DNA from: Erpobdella octoculata | Lineage: Eukaryota; Annelida; Clitellata; Hirudinida; Erpobdellidae | Assembly (NCBI GenBank): GCA_963978895.1 | Contig: OZ022243.1 | Span: 11,368,896-11,432,895 of the forward strand | Direction of reading: 5' to 3' | Length of the DNA: 64,000 nt | Shown here: piece after piece, positions 48,830-60,844 of the stretch | Position numbering within the stretch: position 1 is the stretch's first letter | How the letters are laid out: every line of letters begins with the position of its first letter | Position numbers and translations under genes: made by a program | Notes under the pieces: model-generated | The model's database searches: none | Told to the model about the DNA's origin: nothing | The model's input: only the letters and a program-made list of their open reading frames with translations

Positions 48830-49635
48830 CATGGGCCCACTTTAAAGTCAAGAGTCTACATAAAGGTCAGGGAGGGCTACTTAACAGTCAAAGAAGGGCC
48901 AGTAAAAAGTCAGGGAAAGGCCAGTTAAAAGTCAAGATAGACCAACTTGATTGCCGGGGCCCAATTAAGTGTGGGGACCCACTTAGGAGCGGGAGACCCA
49001 ATTAAGTGCGGTAGCTCACGTGAAAACGGGTGTGAGAACCACTTAAATGCGGGGGACCACTGAAGTGCGGGGAGCCCACTTAAGTGCGGTGGACCACTAA
49101 AAGGCGGGATCCCATTTAAGTGCGGGGGCCATTTTAATGCCGGGAAACTCACTAAAAAGTCCGGGAGGGGCCACTTAAAGGTCAGGAGGAGCCCACTTAG
49201 GTGCTGCGGGCCCACTTAGGTGCTGCGGGCCCACTTAAGTGCAGAGGCTCACGTAAGAGCAGGACTCACTATAGTGTCGGATATCCCCTTAAGTGCGTGG
49301 GGTCCACTTCATTTCCGGGGCCTCCTTAAGTGCGTGGGACCCACTTTATTGCCGGGTGTCCCCTAAAGTGCGTGAGGCCCACTTTAGTGCCGGGGCTCAC
49401 TGAAACGTCAGGAAAGGGCCACTTAAAAATCAGGAGGGGCCCACTGAGGTGCCAGGGGCCCACTATAGGTGCCGGGAGCCTATTTATTTTTGGGGAGACT
49501 ACTTAAGGGCGGAGGCCCACTTAAGTGCGTGGGGTCCACTTTTGTGCCGGGAGCCCACTTTAGTGTCGGGGCCTACTTTAGTGCTGGGGACCCACTTTAG
49601 TGCAGGGGGCCCACTGAAAAGTCAGGGGAGGGCGA
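48830..49635. repeat. Degenerate minisatellite built on CACTTAAGTG
   Basis: About 800 bp of units near 20 bp long of the form cccacttaagtgcgggg, mixed with aaagtcaggga units. Many units contain the 10-bp palindrome CACTTAAGTG or a one-base variant. The Pro-rich open frames on both strands follow the repeat and are not considered genes. Confidence 0.85.
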
Positions 49636-49726
49636 TCGCCCTCTTTTCCCTAATTGACGTCCCTGTCTCGAAGTTGCTGTTTCAGCTTGTTTACTTTGAT
49701 ACAATTTGTGGCCTTTTAAATGCGTA

Positions 49727-50210
49727 AATAGTTTTTTTTACAAACTTTTAGGTTGCAATCTTTGTGTGTGTGTGTGTGTGTGTGGCTTTCTCTGTACACA
49801 AATCTTGCAAGTAAAATTTAATCACCTTTTTGACTAGCTAGGAAGCTGAAACTTTTAGCATAGCTTTATATTGGATGATTATACATGATTCAATTTAAAA
49901 AAACTTAAATTGAACTTCTTTCGTATTTCTAAATCGAGTTGAAAAGTTGAAAAAGAATTTTTTAAAGTGGCCCCACGGTCGAACGAGCTTCTGAGCCACT
50001 GAATATGGGTGGAAGATTGAAGGAGACAGTGAAGAGGAATGTTTTAAGCAAACTACAGAACTCCGTTTCGGACGTAGCAAGCTTGACTGCCAATGGAAGA
50101 TTGTTCCACGTCTTGGGTCCAATGACTCTGAAACATCTTTTGAATTTGAAATTAAAGTTTGTGTTAAAAAACTTGTTTTTTCCTTTACTTGTTTTAGAAC
50201 TGAAACAATT
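49727..50210. repeat. Dispersed repeat family A, copy 3, split by a LINE fragment
   Basis: 49735-49945 and 50135-50210 together make one family A copy. They are interrupted after aaatcgagt by about 200 bp of unrelated sequence (49940-50140). Confidence 0.75.
49940..50145 (-). pseudogene. LINE ORF2 C-terminal fragment
   Basis: The minus strand reads FRVIGPKTWNNLPLAVKLAT followed by SETEFCSLLKTFLF, the typical end of CR1/L2-type retrotransposon proteins (compare AVSGPGAWNQLPKSIR in the LINE at 14451). It is a short 3' fragment nested in the family A repeat. Confidence 0.7.
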
Positions 50211-51322
50211 TGAAAATGCTTATATAACCAGCTTTCATATCTATAACTACACGTTTGAACCATAACTGGGTTGGGGTCGTGATCAGAGCATTTGCCCCCC
50301 ACCTGATCTTCAAAATTTGAAATTTGAAATTTGTTTACATAGAGTTTACTATATATTTTTTTTTATTTTAACTATACTTAACTTCGTGATGATTGAATGC
50401 GTATTTGAATCCTTTTTGCGTGTGTAGACAATTTTATATCTGAGCAGCTCGATGCTAGATTAACTAATAACCTCAGAGTAAAAAATTGTGTAGCTATCAG
50501 CGTTGGTTCAAAGTTTAGCTGTTTTCTGTGCCAAAATACATTCAGCAAAATCGTAGAACTTACCGTATTAGTAGTATTGATACAATGTTAGATTTCCTTA
50601 CAGCTGTCCAAATCAAAGTTATTATTATTTATTACACAAAAATTAAACAAAATTCTACACACCCCATTTTGAACATCTTTTTTTTACTAATCCTGTACTT
50701 GCCCTTGCAATATGATTAAATCATTCATCTTCTTATACCCGGTGGTGGATCCAAGAATTCCTGGTGGGGAGATGCACTTCATAAATTTTCCACATTCTCT
50801 CCAAAAAAACTGACTGGGGGTTCGGGTACAGTAAGCACAGCACAGCACTTCAGCATGCATAATTGGTAGATGTAAAGATTCTGGGACAGAATATAGCCAT
50901 GGGCTAATGTGGTACATAATAGAATTTTTCTGAAAAATTAGCTTATATTTTTGAATAAAAAAAAATAATAAAAAAACGTGTTTCGTTTAAACTCGTTGGA
51001 AATACGAGAAAAAATTGTGATGATTTCGCAATGTCATAAAACTGTTAGTAACTCTAACTTGAAAATGTTTTCAAAATATTATACTTATTGTAAAATTGTA
51101 CAACAGGCTGTACAATGTTTAACAGCGACATATGCACGATCTTTACTTCATAGTACTTCATACACATTTTATTGTGGAAAAAGTTTGTCAGAAACGACAG
51201 AAACAGCCACTCCTTCGTTCGACGCAACAGCGACAAGTTTTTTTCTCTCGAGATTTCAACTTCAGTAGTTCACCGAATTCTTAAAGCAAAAGATTAAAAC
51301 GTTTAGTTAGACATTTTAGAAG

Positions 51323-54300
51323 ATGTCGGTAAGTGTAAAACGTTTTATTTGTAACTCTTACAGTTATTACTTATTCTTTTAATGCAAAAAACAATTCAGC
51401 TTGTGAACTCGAGCCAGAATTTTCAAAGCGAGCAAAGCCAGGATGAAGAAAATGGAGCTATTTCATTTGGTCATAATAATTTCGACATTTTCAAAAAAGC
51501 CAGTTCAGTTTTTGATAACCACATGGATTTTTCAACAGTTTCCACTTTTCCCGTTTCTATCGAAACTTCAAGAGGTAAGTTGTGTCCTTTTTTCGCTGCA
51601 AAGAAGTGCAAGAACTTAAAACGGTTTTTTGAAACAATTTGTAGGACTTTCTCACTCAAACGAAAATCAAATTGATTTGAACTTTTTAACCAATATCAAC
51701 CAGGAGTTATATCAAAGTTATCTCAACGCCGGACTTGGTAAGCTGCTGATATATTCAAAAAAGACGATGGCATTTTAAGTAACGAATGCATGTTATTATT
51801 TGAGCAGGTTCTAATACTCATCTTAGCCAGTTGGTAGATGCTGCCCAGCAGTCATTTCAGACAAAATTACTTGAGTCATTCATCCCAGGGGCGATTTCCA
51901 ACAGAACATTAGAGTACCTCACAGAGTCAACCATTCGTCCAAGCAGGAAGATAATGAGCAATCAAAGAACAATACCTCATAGTTCGACACCAACAAGGTA
52001 AATTGAAAATGATTGCAAATGTTTTTCTTGTATGGAAAAATTATTTTCGATCAACATTTCTTGTATAAATCAAAGCCCAAAAATTGTCGTAGAACAAAGA
52101 ATTCGTTAAGGCCCTTGCACGGCAACAGTTTATTTCATGCTATGTAGTTGTAGCTTTTTAAAAGTTTTAAGATGGTTTTTATTTGTATAATTAAAAAAAA
52201 ACTAGAAATGATCAAAATCCATTTGGAGCTGGAACTATCGGCGATCGCGCTGTAATGAATGCGTCGTCACCCGTGATGAACGGCGACAGAACTGTCTTGG
52301 ACATTTTTAACAGAAGCATGTCACCATCCAACTCAGACACAAGTGCTGTAAGTTAAATTACAATACATTCGCAAGTTTTGTTTGGAATATTTTTTTAAAA
52401 AGCTCATCAAATGTTTCTGCTCTCTTTTTTTTATGAATGAGAAGCTCTTAAATTTAAATTCTATACAGAATATCATGCAGATGAACTATCAAAACCCGTT
52501 CTGCCAGTATCCAATTCTCAACAACAATCCATCAAACGGATCGTTATCAAACAGCGGATGTATATCGCCGACTCTTGATCTTCTAAAAGCACTTGGACTG
52601 CAGGCTGACATTCCTTTGCAAAGACAAACGGGACACGGTGCACATCAACAACCACTTTATAACGATTTCGGCATGAGCGCTGATCTCTTTTCCAGCAGAC
52701 CATGGACGTCACTCAACACGCTTTTTTCAACCAGCGCTGCTGATCCCCACTCCATTGAAAGAGCTGCCAAGCTGTATAGAAATGCAGCAAGTAATGGTTT
52801 TAAAACACTGTGATCCACAGGAATTTAATCTATTTGTGATTGCTGATATATTTTCATTTACAGCTATTTCTGAACCAACGTGCACGTGGAGTGGACAACT
52901 GCCTGTTAAAATTCATCGCAATCCTGTGTATTCATTCAAGGTGTTTCTTGGTGGCGTCCCATGGGACATAACGGAAGGTAGTTGTATTTTCTTCCCGCAC
53001 AAACTTTTTATATCAGCTAATTAATATTTGTAAAATAATCAATTCTTGCAGCTGGGTTGCAGAGCTGCTTTCGTTCGTTAGGCTCACTGAAAATTGAATG
53101 GCCAGGTAAAGATGGAAAACATCCAAGATACCCTACTAAAGGCAAGGAGCTACCAGGTTTATTCTTGTAATTCCTTGTGTTTGACAGCATTTTCGTTGTT
53201 CATTTAGTTTCAGTTTATGAAATAAAATCTAAATTTTCTTGTATACAGTTGGTTATGTTTACATTCTGTTCGAGTCTGAGAGATCTGTGCGAGCTCTTTT
53301 GCAAGCATGTACACACGATTTCACAAATGGAGGCGAATATTACTATAAAATATCGAGCAAGCGTATGAGGTCGAAAGAGGTTTGATTGGTTGTTACATTC
53401 ATGCAAGCGATTATTTTACTTTATTCTTTTAGGATAGAACATGTTAATTTATTAGGCTACGTCCTGTCTCATACGATCTCAAGCCAGCTCATACTTTTTA
53501 TGTGTTTTCATGAATGAGTATTAACTTGAACTCCAAATGGATTTTGTAGATAATTATTTTACGATATGAATTAGATTCTACAATTCATTTAAGAAAAATT
53601 GTGTTTAGTGGAAAGTCTAATGAAAACATATTGAAAAACAAATCATTAACACAACTGTGTCCTTTAGAGCTCATAATCATTCAATTTTGATCATTTTTTA
53701 GCGATTTGATAGTTTTGATTAATTGTTTCAATTTTGAGATGCAAGGGAATTAAGGTTATTCAAATACAAATAGTTGTCGTTTATTTATTTCAATAACATA
53801 ATAGATTACAAAACAACAAACTGATTATTTCTGAAAACTATTTAAACAGGTTCAGGTAATTCCCTGGGTTATAAGTGATAGTAATTATGTGAAGAACCCC
53901 TCTCAGAGACTTGAACCGCAAAAGACTGTGTTTGTGGGTGCTCTCCATGGAATGCTGAACGCTGAAGGACTGGCTCACATTCTCAACGATCTGTTCGGAA
54001 ACGTCATTTATGCTGGCATCGACACAGACAAGCACAAGTATCCAATAGGTATCCTGAGTTCTTAAATTGCGTCCAGTGAAAGGAATTTTTATTAATTAAA
54101 AATTATCGTCGCAGGTTCTGGAAGAGTGACCTTTAGCTCACAGAAGTCATACATCAAGGCCGTTACAGCAGCTTTCGTTGAGATAAAAACAGCTAAATTC
54201 ACTAAAAAGGTTTCTACGTTGTAATATTTTAATTATTAAATTTAAAGAATAATAAATAACTGAAAGTAATTATTTATAAATGTCGTTGAACAAACATAAA

Positions 54301-54570
54301 AACTAACAAGAAGAAGACGTGAAAATATGTTCTCGCGTTTTTTCATCTCAGATTCAAATTGATCCCTACCTGGAAGAGTCACAGTGCAACGTTTGTCAGA
54401 AGGAGACGGGAATTTATTTCTGTCGTGACTTCAAATGTTTCTTGTACTACTGTCGAAGCTGCTGGCAGACCTACCACTCGGCCGAGAACACCCGCTTCCA
54501 CAAGCCACTCATGAGAAACAACAAGAACTCCAATGCATGTTCAGGTGCAGAAGCGGTTCACTCTCAATAA
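51323..54570 (+). CDS. CPEB1: Cytoplasmic polyadenylation element-binding protein 1
   Basis: Exons: 51323-51328 (ATG TCG before gtaagt), 51400-51574, 51645-51737, 51808-51997, 52206-52347, 52469-52790, 52864-52977, 53052-53156, 53249-53379, 53850-54048, 54115-54209 and 54352-54570 (TAA). The product is about 596 aa; starting instead at ATG 51382 gives 600 aa. The order is: an N-terminal motif like that of vertebrate CPEB1 ([18 protein letters not shown]), a low-complexity middle, a [16 protein letters not shown] linker, RRM1 from about residue 335 ([13 protein letters not shown]1 GYVYILFE), RRM2 from about 452 ([15 protein letters not shown]), and a ZZ-type zinc module with ligands C536, C539, C548, C553, C558, C561, H566 and H574. 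CPEB1 binds UUUUAU-type elements in mRNA 3' UTRs and switches between repression and cytoplasmic polyadenylation in germ cells and neurons. AP3D1 is divergent, 3.6 kb upstream. Confidence 0.95.
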
Positions 54571-55240
54571 CTTTATGATTAATTAATAAATAATTCAAAG
54601 ATTTAAGATCTATCGAAGTTTTTAGTTTTTAATTGACGTGGAATTGTGCACTTTGTTTTTGTTGAATTTTTAGTGCACTTTTTAAAAGTTATATGCTCCA
54701 ATGTTGCATCGATGATTTTTAGTATATAATTAATTTGCATGCGTGTTGGTTGATATGAAATTCTTCAGTCAAATTTTAATATGAGTTTTAGCGTAGCTTA
54801 TTTAAAGTTGATATGATTTTCATTTGCTCAATTATAAGGCCTTTTTCCCTACACATATAAACAATTATACTTTTAAAACTGCTTCTGGTAGCTGGCTGTC
54901 GAGGGGAAGCTCGAAAGGTTTTATAGCGCATGATGTTTTATGGACACTAATGTTTGTGGTATGACTCAAATCTTAATGTTATTGTAATATTTTAATTTGT
55001 TTGTTTTATTATTTAGCACAAGAAGTTTCGTGGCACCTTTCCTTAATTAAGTTACACTTCTCTTAGTTAAGGTTTTTTTTTCTTTTTAATAATTTCGTGC
55101 AATTTGAATGATTCGAAAAATAATTTGTAATTGGATCACTTTGTAAACTTTCATTTTAATGTTGTTTTGTTCATTTTTTGTTGATTTTAATTTAAGTTTG
55201 TGAATAAATGATCGTTCGTGATGTATAAAATCAAGGAGTT
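54571..55240 (+). promoter_or_regulatory. CPEB1 3' UTR with poly(A) signal and CPE-like motifs
   Basis: AT-rich, non-coding sequence follows the CPEB1 stop codon. A canonical AATAAA lies at 55203-55208 and another near 55286. Upstream are three TTTTAT motifs (54919, 54936, 55004), one TTTTTAAT (55083) and further TTTTAAT motifs near 55153 and 55185. These are the sequences the encoded protein family binds. The transcript end is inferred, not observed. Confidence 0.5.
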
Positions 55241-55918
55241 ACATTTAAAGCATTTAAAATGAAGAAGAAATGGTTTCATGTCTATAATAAACCCTTAAGT
55301 AGTGCTCGAATTAAATAATTAATTTGTCGCCGATTATAATTTTTATTTATATGCACAGTAGGAATCACTGCGCAACACGCATGTCACATAGCCCTAATGA
55401 GTATATATTAATGCATAGGCCTAATCAATAGATAACAAAACACTCTGGCAGTCTGGTGAAGAAAATAAACTCGAGAACTATAGACACCGTAAGAGAGTTT
55501 GGGTTTTTCCATTTGATTTGTGTGAGGCGATTAGTTTAATTGCTCGAAAAAACATAAAAAACAACAAACAAAGAAACCAACAATAAATTAAAATAAATGA
55601 TGAACTTGAATAATGAGTATATAAATTTTATCAGTTATGTTGTAATTAAAAAATCTATGATTTTGCAAAAAATATCTGCCACGCTAAAAACGCGCTGAAG
55701 TTCCTTTTTTATATAGATATAAATCTCGTGTCATAGTGTTTGAAATTGAACTCCTCCGAAACGACTCAACCGATTTTTATGACATTTTTTTGTGTACATT
55801 TGGTAGGTCTGAGGGTCTGAGGATAGGTCCTACGTTATTTAAAATATTTTTTTTAAATTATTTAAAAAAGTTATTTTGGAAAAACAATAAGGTGCAATTA
55901 TGTCCTTTTTATAGGAAA

Positions 55919-55925
55919 ATGCAAC

Positions 55926-56001
<76 letters not shown>

Positions 56002-56012
56002 GTTGCATTTAT
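55919..56012. repeat. (TA)n tract with palindromic flanks
   Basis: aaatgcaacaga, about 70 bp of TA, then tctgttgcattt: a perfect hairpin of the entire segment. It marks the 3' edge of the Penelope-like region. The IYIYIY frames are artefacts. Confidence 0.85.
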
Positions 56013-58150
56013 CGATCAAATGCGGACACATCGCACCGGTCCCATCACCATCACGCAGGTCAGCAGTCTCGAGGCCTCGAGGAGGTTGGCACAAACCGGT
56101 GGAGCACTGTTGGACCGCGTCCAACGCTTCAATATGGTTGGTAGATGGAGGAAAGGAAACAGAATCACAAACTTGTCCGTTGTCGTATTGGTCACAAGGA
56201 TGATCATAACTGTGATAAGATACATTTGTAGTCTTGGTTGGCGAACTCCTTGTACGGAGTTCAGATAAATCAGAAAAGGAGAGGCGAGGTTTGACAAAAG
56301 GAGAATGCGGGAGAACAGTGAATAGCAGGGTCTTTGGCATGTCGGTAGGGCACAGTTCGGTTGCGTTTGAAACTTCGATACAGTTGGTAGGGTCTATTGC
56401 GTTGGTAGACAAAGGAGAGAAAACTCGACGAGAAATGAAACCGTTGTCATACTGGTCACAAGGATGGTCATAACTGTAATGGGAAACACCTGTAGTTTTG
56501 GTTGCCGAACTCCTAGTACGGAGTACAGATAAATCTGAGAGCGAGAGACGAGGTGTGACAAAGGGAGAAAGCGGGAGAACAGTCGATGTTATTCCTGTGG
56601 CATGTCGCCATTAGAGAGTGACACGGTAATACCGACCGCGGTAAATACCGCGGTTACAGCGGTTATACCGCGGTAACGGGAACAAATTGAAATAATTTCA
56701 CCATTAAAATGGGAAATAAATTTGCATAATGGGGAAAATGCCGACGGTAATTCCGCGGGAACGGTAATGAAGTTTTAAACTAATTTTTAAAAATTCAAAA
56801 AAATTTTTAAATTTTTTTTTGTATTTGGTTTTATCGTCTTTTTACTTTGTTTAGCTAATTCTACCGGACTATCTTTCTTTTTGTATTTTATTTCGGTTGA
56901 ATGTCTTGGTCTTGAATCAGTTTAATTTCAATAGTACATTTTCGCTTGTAGTTTTAAATAACAAGGAAATGGGAAAATGCGACATCGAAAAATTAATTTC
57001 AATTAAAAGTGAATGCTTGCGATTCGAAAAATGTCAAGGCACTCATGGATTGAAGAACTAATATTTTTTACTTTCTTATTTCATTTAAAACATAACTATC
57101 TTTTTGTATTTTTTTTAATAATTAACTTCAAAATAAACGTGCATAAAAATTTAAAATGCAGGGACAATGAGGGTTTGGGAATGATAGCTGCGGGGATGGG
57201 TAGGGGATGGGGACAGATATTGAGGGGATGGGGTGGGGATGGGGACATGGGGCGAGGGGACAGTGAGGGGACGGGAAAAGAATTTTCTTTGCGGGGTGGG
57301 GATGGAGAAGAAATGTTGTCCCCGTGTCATTCTCTAGTCGCCATTCACCGGGTCCGAAGAAGGCCGGCAGATGGCAGACGGATCGATAAAGCACTGTTCG
57401 ATCAAACGCACAGCCTCGATGCAACTGGTATCATCCACAGAACTGGCAGACGGAGGACCAGTAGGCCAACCACAGTTTGGCAAACCACCAATTTCAATAA
57501 GGTTAGCATGGTCCATTGCGCTGGTGGACGGAGCACAGGAAACCGGATCACAACGTGGGCTCTTGCTATGCCTGTCAAGTGTATGATCGTTCAATATGTA
57601 AGAGTTGGGGACAGCAGCGGATGACGAGCCCTGCGGCACACCAACGTTGTTGAATAGTTTAAGGGCCCGTCCAAAATGGTCATCTTGGACGTTTAGTATT
57701 GGTTTATCCCGGACAATGTAACAGTGTTATCGACGAGTGTTTTTCTGGTGAGTTTTGTGATGTGAGCCAGTTGCGAATGCGTTGTAATACTGCCACCCTG
57801 TAAATGCATAGTAACTCGGCGGGTGAGCGTAGTACGTGTCTGGCAATGTAGGTAGCAATGACATCATGCGGTGCAGGACAAGTAAATTTATAAACTACAT
57901 TTGTACACTGGAAGATGCTGGCGTGTCGGGGGCTGTTTTTCATGATAAGGCTGTGTGATTTTCTGTCTTTATAATATATGGAGAATGTCAGTCTATGTCG
58001 GAGTCGATCTTTAACTTTAACGCAACTTGTAATAATTTGACGTAATATTCTCTCATCAAGACGGTAATTGTCATGCATCTGGGAACAGTAACGGATATCC
58101 GAGGAAGGAAACGGGAGCAAAAGAGAAGAACGATAGAAAAACTTTCAAAA
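56012..58150 (-). mobile_element. Penelope-like element 3' part with repeated tail, interrupted by a hAT
   Basis: 58120-57704 encodes a remnant of the region around the GIY-YIG endonuclease of Penelope-like elements (RQIITSCVKVKDRL, ASIFQCTNVVYKFTCPAPHD). After a frameshift it continues as DKPILNVQDDHFGRALKLFN (57700-57640), the usual closing motif of these proteins. Downstream (57640-57337 and 56611-56012, split by the hAT) the frame goes on with repeated Cys-bearing peptides not expected in the family. The canonical YIG is replaced by YIA. The RT domain is missing and frames are broken, so it is inactive. Confidence 0.65.
56612..57336. mobile_element. Non-autonomous hAT (TAGAG-type) inside the Penelope-like element
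   Basis: Ends TAGAGAGTGACACGG and CCGTGTCATTCTCTA. The 8-bp flanks gtcgccat (56604-56611 and 57337-57344) are identical. The left part carries accgcggtaa-type palindromes and the right part a G-rich strand (ggggatgggg repeats). The 203-codon open frame over it is not a gene. Confidence 0.92.
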
Positions 58151-59189
58151 ACCCCGGCATTGTACACTCGATTGCTTTCGAGATTGATTTTTTTAAATTG
58201 TCATAATTTTGTACATTAAACTCTTAGTAAAAAAATATTTATATATTATATATATATATAATAGGGTGATGACTTTTTGAACTTTTGTCTATTAAGACTA
58301 AAATAATATATATAAAATATAAAACTATTGTCTTCTCAAAACTTGATATTTGAAGTATGTGAAGATTGAATATATAAAAAACTTTCGAATTAATATGGAA
58401 ATAAAACAAAGTTTTTATTATGCATTTTTAAATTGAAAAATTAATTATTGTTTTTTTTAATAAACTAAAAACTGATGATTCATTTTTCTACAGAAAATGT
58501 GTAATGTTAAAATTTTCATTACTTTTATTTTATGTTTCATTCAAATTTTGTCCAATCGATCTAAAAATTTGATAAAAGGTAAATTTTTTGACCACAAATG
58601 AATCCACAAAATTCATGATTGAATAACTGAGTTTGTTTTTTAGTGTCAAAGGATCCAAACGTATGGTTCAAGGACTCAAACTCAGTGAAGTTAATATAGA
58701 AAATAACTAAAAAATAAAAACGGTAGAAACAAATAAAACATTTAAGTCAGTTATTAGAACTATTACTTTAAGTTATTTCATTATTATCATCATGTCATCA
58801 TCAGCATTATCAATAGACTCATCTATGCCAATTCCACTTCTATTAAAACAGTTGTCACCGACTAGCGTATGGTAGTTTGTCTTGACGACAAATACTTTTT
58901 CTACATTAACGTTGCGATGCTTTGAATAAATAAAACTGAAAATTAATAAAATGACAGAGATAATAGAATACTGAACGGGCCGTTATTTTTGGAATATTCA
59001 AGCCAAAATCTTTTGCCAAGGATTTTAGGTCTGTAAAAAATTGGACGGGCCGGTCACAAAATTGTAGCTTATAAAATATGCGGGCCGCGAAAAATCAGTT
59101 CATGCAGTACCTACTCTAATAGATCACACGTTCATAAAAATCATCTGTAGATCAGGCCATGCAGTGTCATAACTTGTTTTTATAATTGT
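58151..59189. other. Intergenic repeat-derived DNA
   Basis: No gene seen. It contains a short (TA)n near 58245, a family B fragment near 58545-58590 and, at 58970-59115, gggccg-rich sequence ending atgcagtacctactcta, the reverse of the tagagtactgcat end type seen near 12064 and 18680. Confidence 0.4.
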
Positions 59190-59350
59190 GTTTTTGCACA
59201 CTTTTATTTAACTTGCAATCTCTGTTTGTGACTTTCTCTGTACGCATATCTAGAAAGTAAAACTTAACCAGATTTTTTTTGACTAGCTAGGAAGCTGAAA
59301 CTTTCAGCATAGCTTTATATTGGGATTCATTACATTATTCAATTATTCAA
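59190..59350. repeat. Dispersed repeat family A, copy 4 (partial)
   Basis: Contains gactttctctgtacgcatat, gactagctaggaagctgaaa and ctttcagcatagctttatat. It is followed directly by the family B copy at 59380, as family A precedes family B at 10325-11450. Confidence 0.7.
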
Positions 59351-59379
59351 TTGATTTCGACATATTTTAATAAATTAAC

Positions 59380-59700
59380 AAGTGAATCAAAAAACAAAGT
59401 TTTTTTAAAACACACTTTTATATAATCGATTGTGTATGCCACATTCTGTTACATAAACAACGAGCATATTAACATAGACAATAAATAGTTTGACGAAAAT
59501 ATCACGAATATTCATTTAATTAAATTTTGTCCAATCGATCCGAAAATTTGATAGAATGCATTGTTAATCAGTTCGGAGGTATGTTTAAATTTTTAAGTCT
59601 ATGGCTCATCGAGAAGTTAGCTTAAAATCGATTGCAAAATTTGACGACAGACAGACAGAGAAGTCAAGCTATGTAAAAGTGTGTAGTAATAAATCTGAAA
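59380..59700. repeat. Dispersed repeat family B, copy 2
   Basis: Closely matches 11103-11450: acacacttttatat-type start, acataaacaacgagcatatt, gacaataaatagtttgacga, tccaatcgatccgaaaattt, and the cagacagacag tract. Confidence 0.8.
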
Positions 59701-60844
59701 ATTGTGTAACATTCATGACGTCATGATTTATTTATTTATGTTTCTTTATTTATTTACATTTTATTAACCATTAGGCTGATAAAACTATAGCTTTAGGCAG
59801 AGGCGTGGATTCAGCAAAATGTTGAGGGGGGCGAAGATTTTTTAACCTAAATCCAGAGAATCTTAAAACAAAAATGACCATCCCAATTTATATATGCATG
59901 TTGTATTTTTATTTAAATCATCTTATTAGTTAAAAATACAGTTTAAAAAAGTTAACCTTTATTTAATATTGAATGCAGGCAAAAAACGTTTAAATTATGA
60001 ATGTAACAAAGGGTATCGACTTTCTTTCATTTTTACCAAATTTTCCACTGAATCATCAAGATAAAATACACTAAAGGTAATAAAAGATCTAAAAATAATA
60101 GCAGAGATTTAAGTAACTGGATATTAATCAACAAGTATGATAAACACTGCTTTCATCAACTAATCTAAATACTCAATCGTGTGTGAGCTAATAAAAATGA
60201 TTTAAAATGAATTAGAAAAATCTTGGTGAGAGAACTCAAGCAACGGATAGGGTAAGAATATGCTAATTGTTTCTCAACATAGGAAAGATACACAAGTCTA
60301 TATTTCATGTGAATTCGATTGGATGGACCGGAAATCAAGGAATCAATCAATCAATCCATTACATTTCTCAAATTATTAGCCCTAAAAATATCGGCCCTGA
60401 AAATATTAGCCCTGAAAAATATCAGCTCTCATTGATGAAGTTATAGCTATTATCTGTCTATATATTGATATTCTCGTTCTACAACCGAAAAACTTAATTT
60501 GAATATCTTTCGCATTTCTAAATTGAGTGTATTGTAATAAAAGTGCTTGTTAAAAACTCGTTTTTCCTTTTACTTGTTTACAATAATGTATGTAACCCCA
60601 TAGTAACTAATAAAACTAAACAATTTTGTCAAGCTGCCAATTTTATATAGTGCAAACCTTCCTTCTCAAAGCTCCACTGGGCGCATCACAAATCCATATC
60701 CTAATCATTTTTTGTTTTTTTTGCACAAATTCGTCCATTTCATATAGAAACTTCTTGATTAGTTTATCTATTTTTATTACTGAGCTATTGTTGGTAAAAA
60801 GCTGAGAAAAAGTCGATAAATTATAATTTTAGTTTATAATGGCC

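Noticed and set aside
50978..51268. 96-codon plus-strand frame just upstream of CPEB1
   Set aside because: No recognisable domain, and it would lie in the CPEB1 promoter or leader. No splice connection to CPEB1 in frame was found.
57013..57624. 203-codon plus-strand open frame
   Set aside because: It runs across a hAT insertion and into the antisense of the Penelope-like tail, so it cannot be an ancestral gene.
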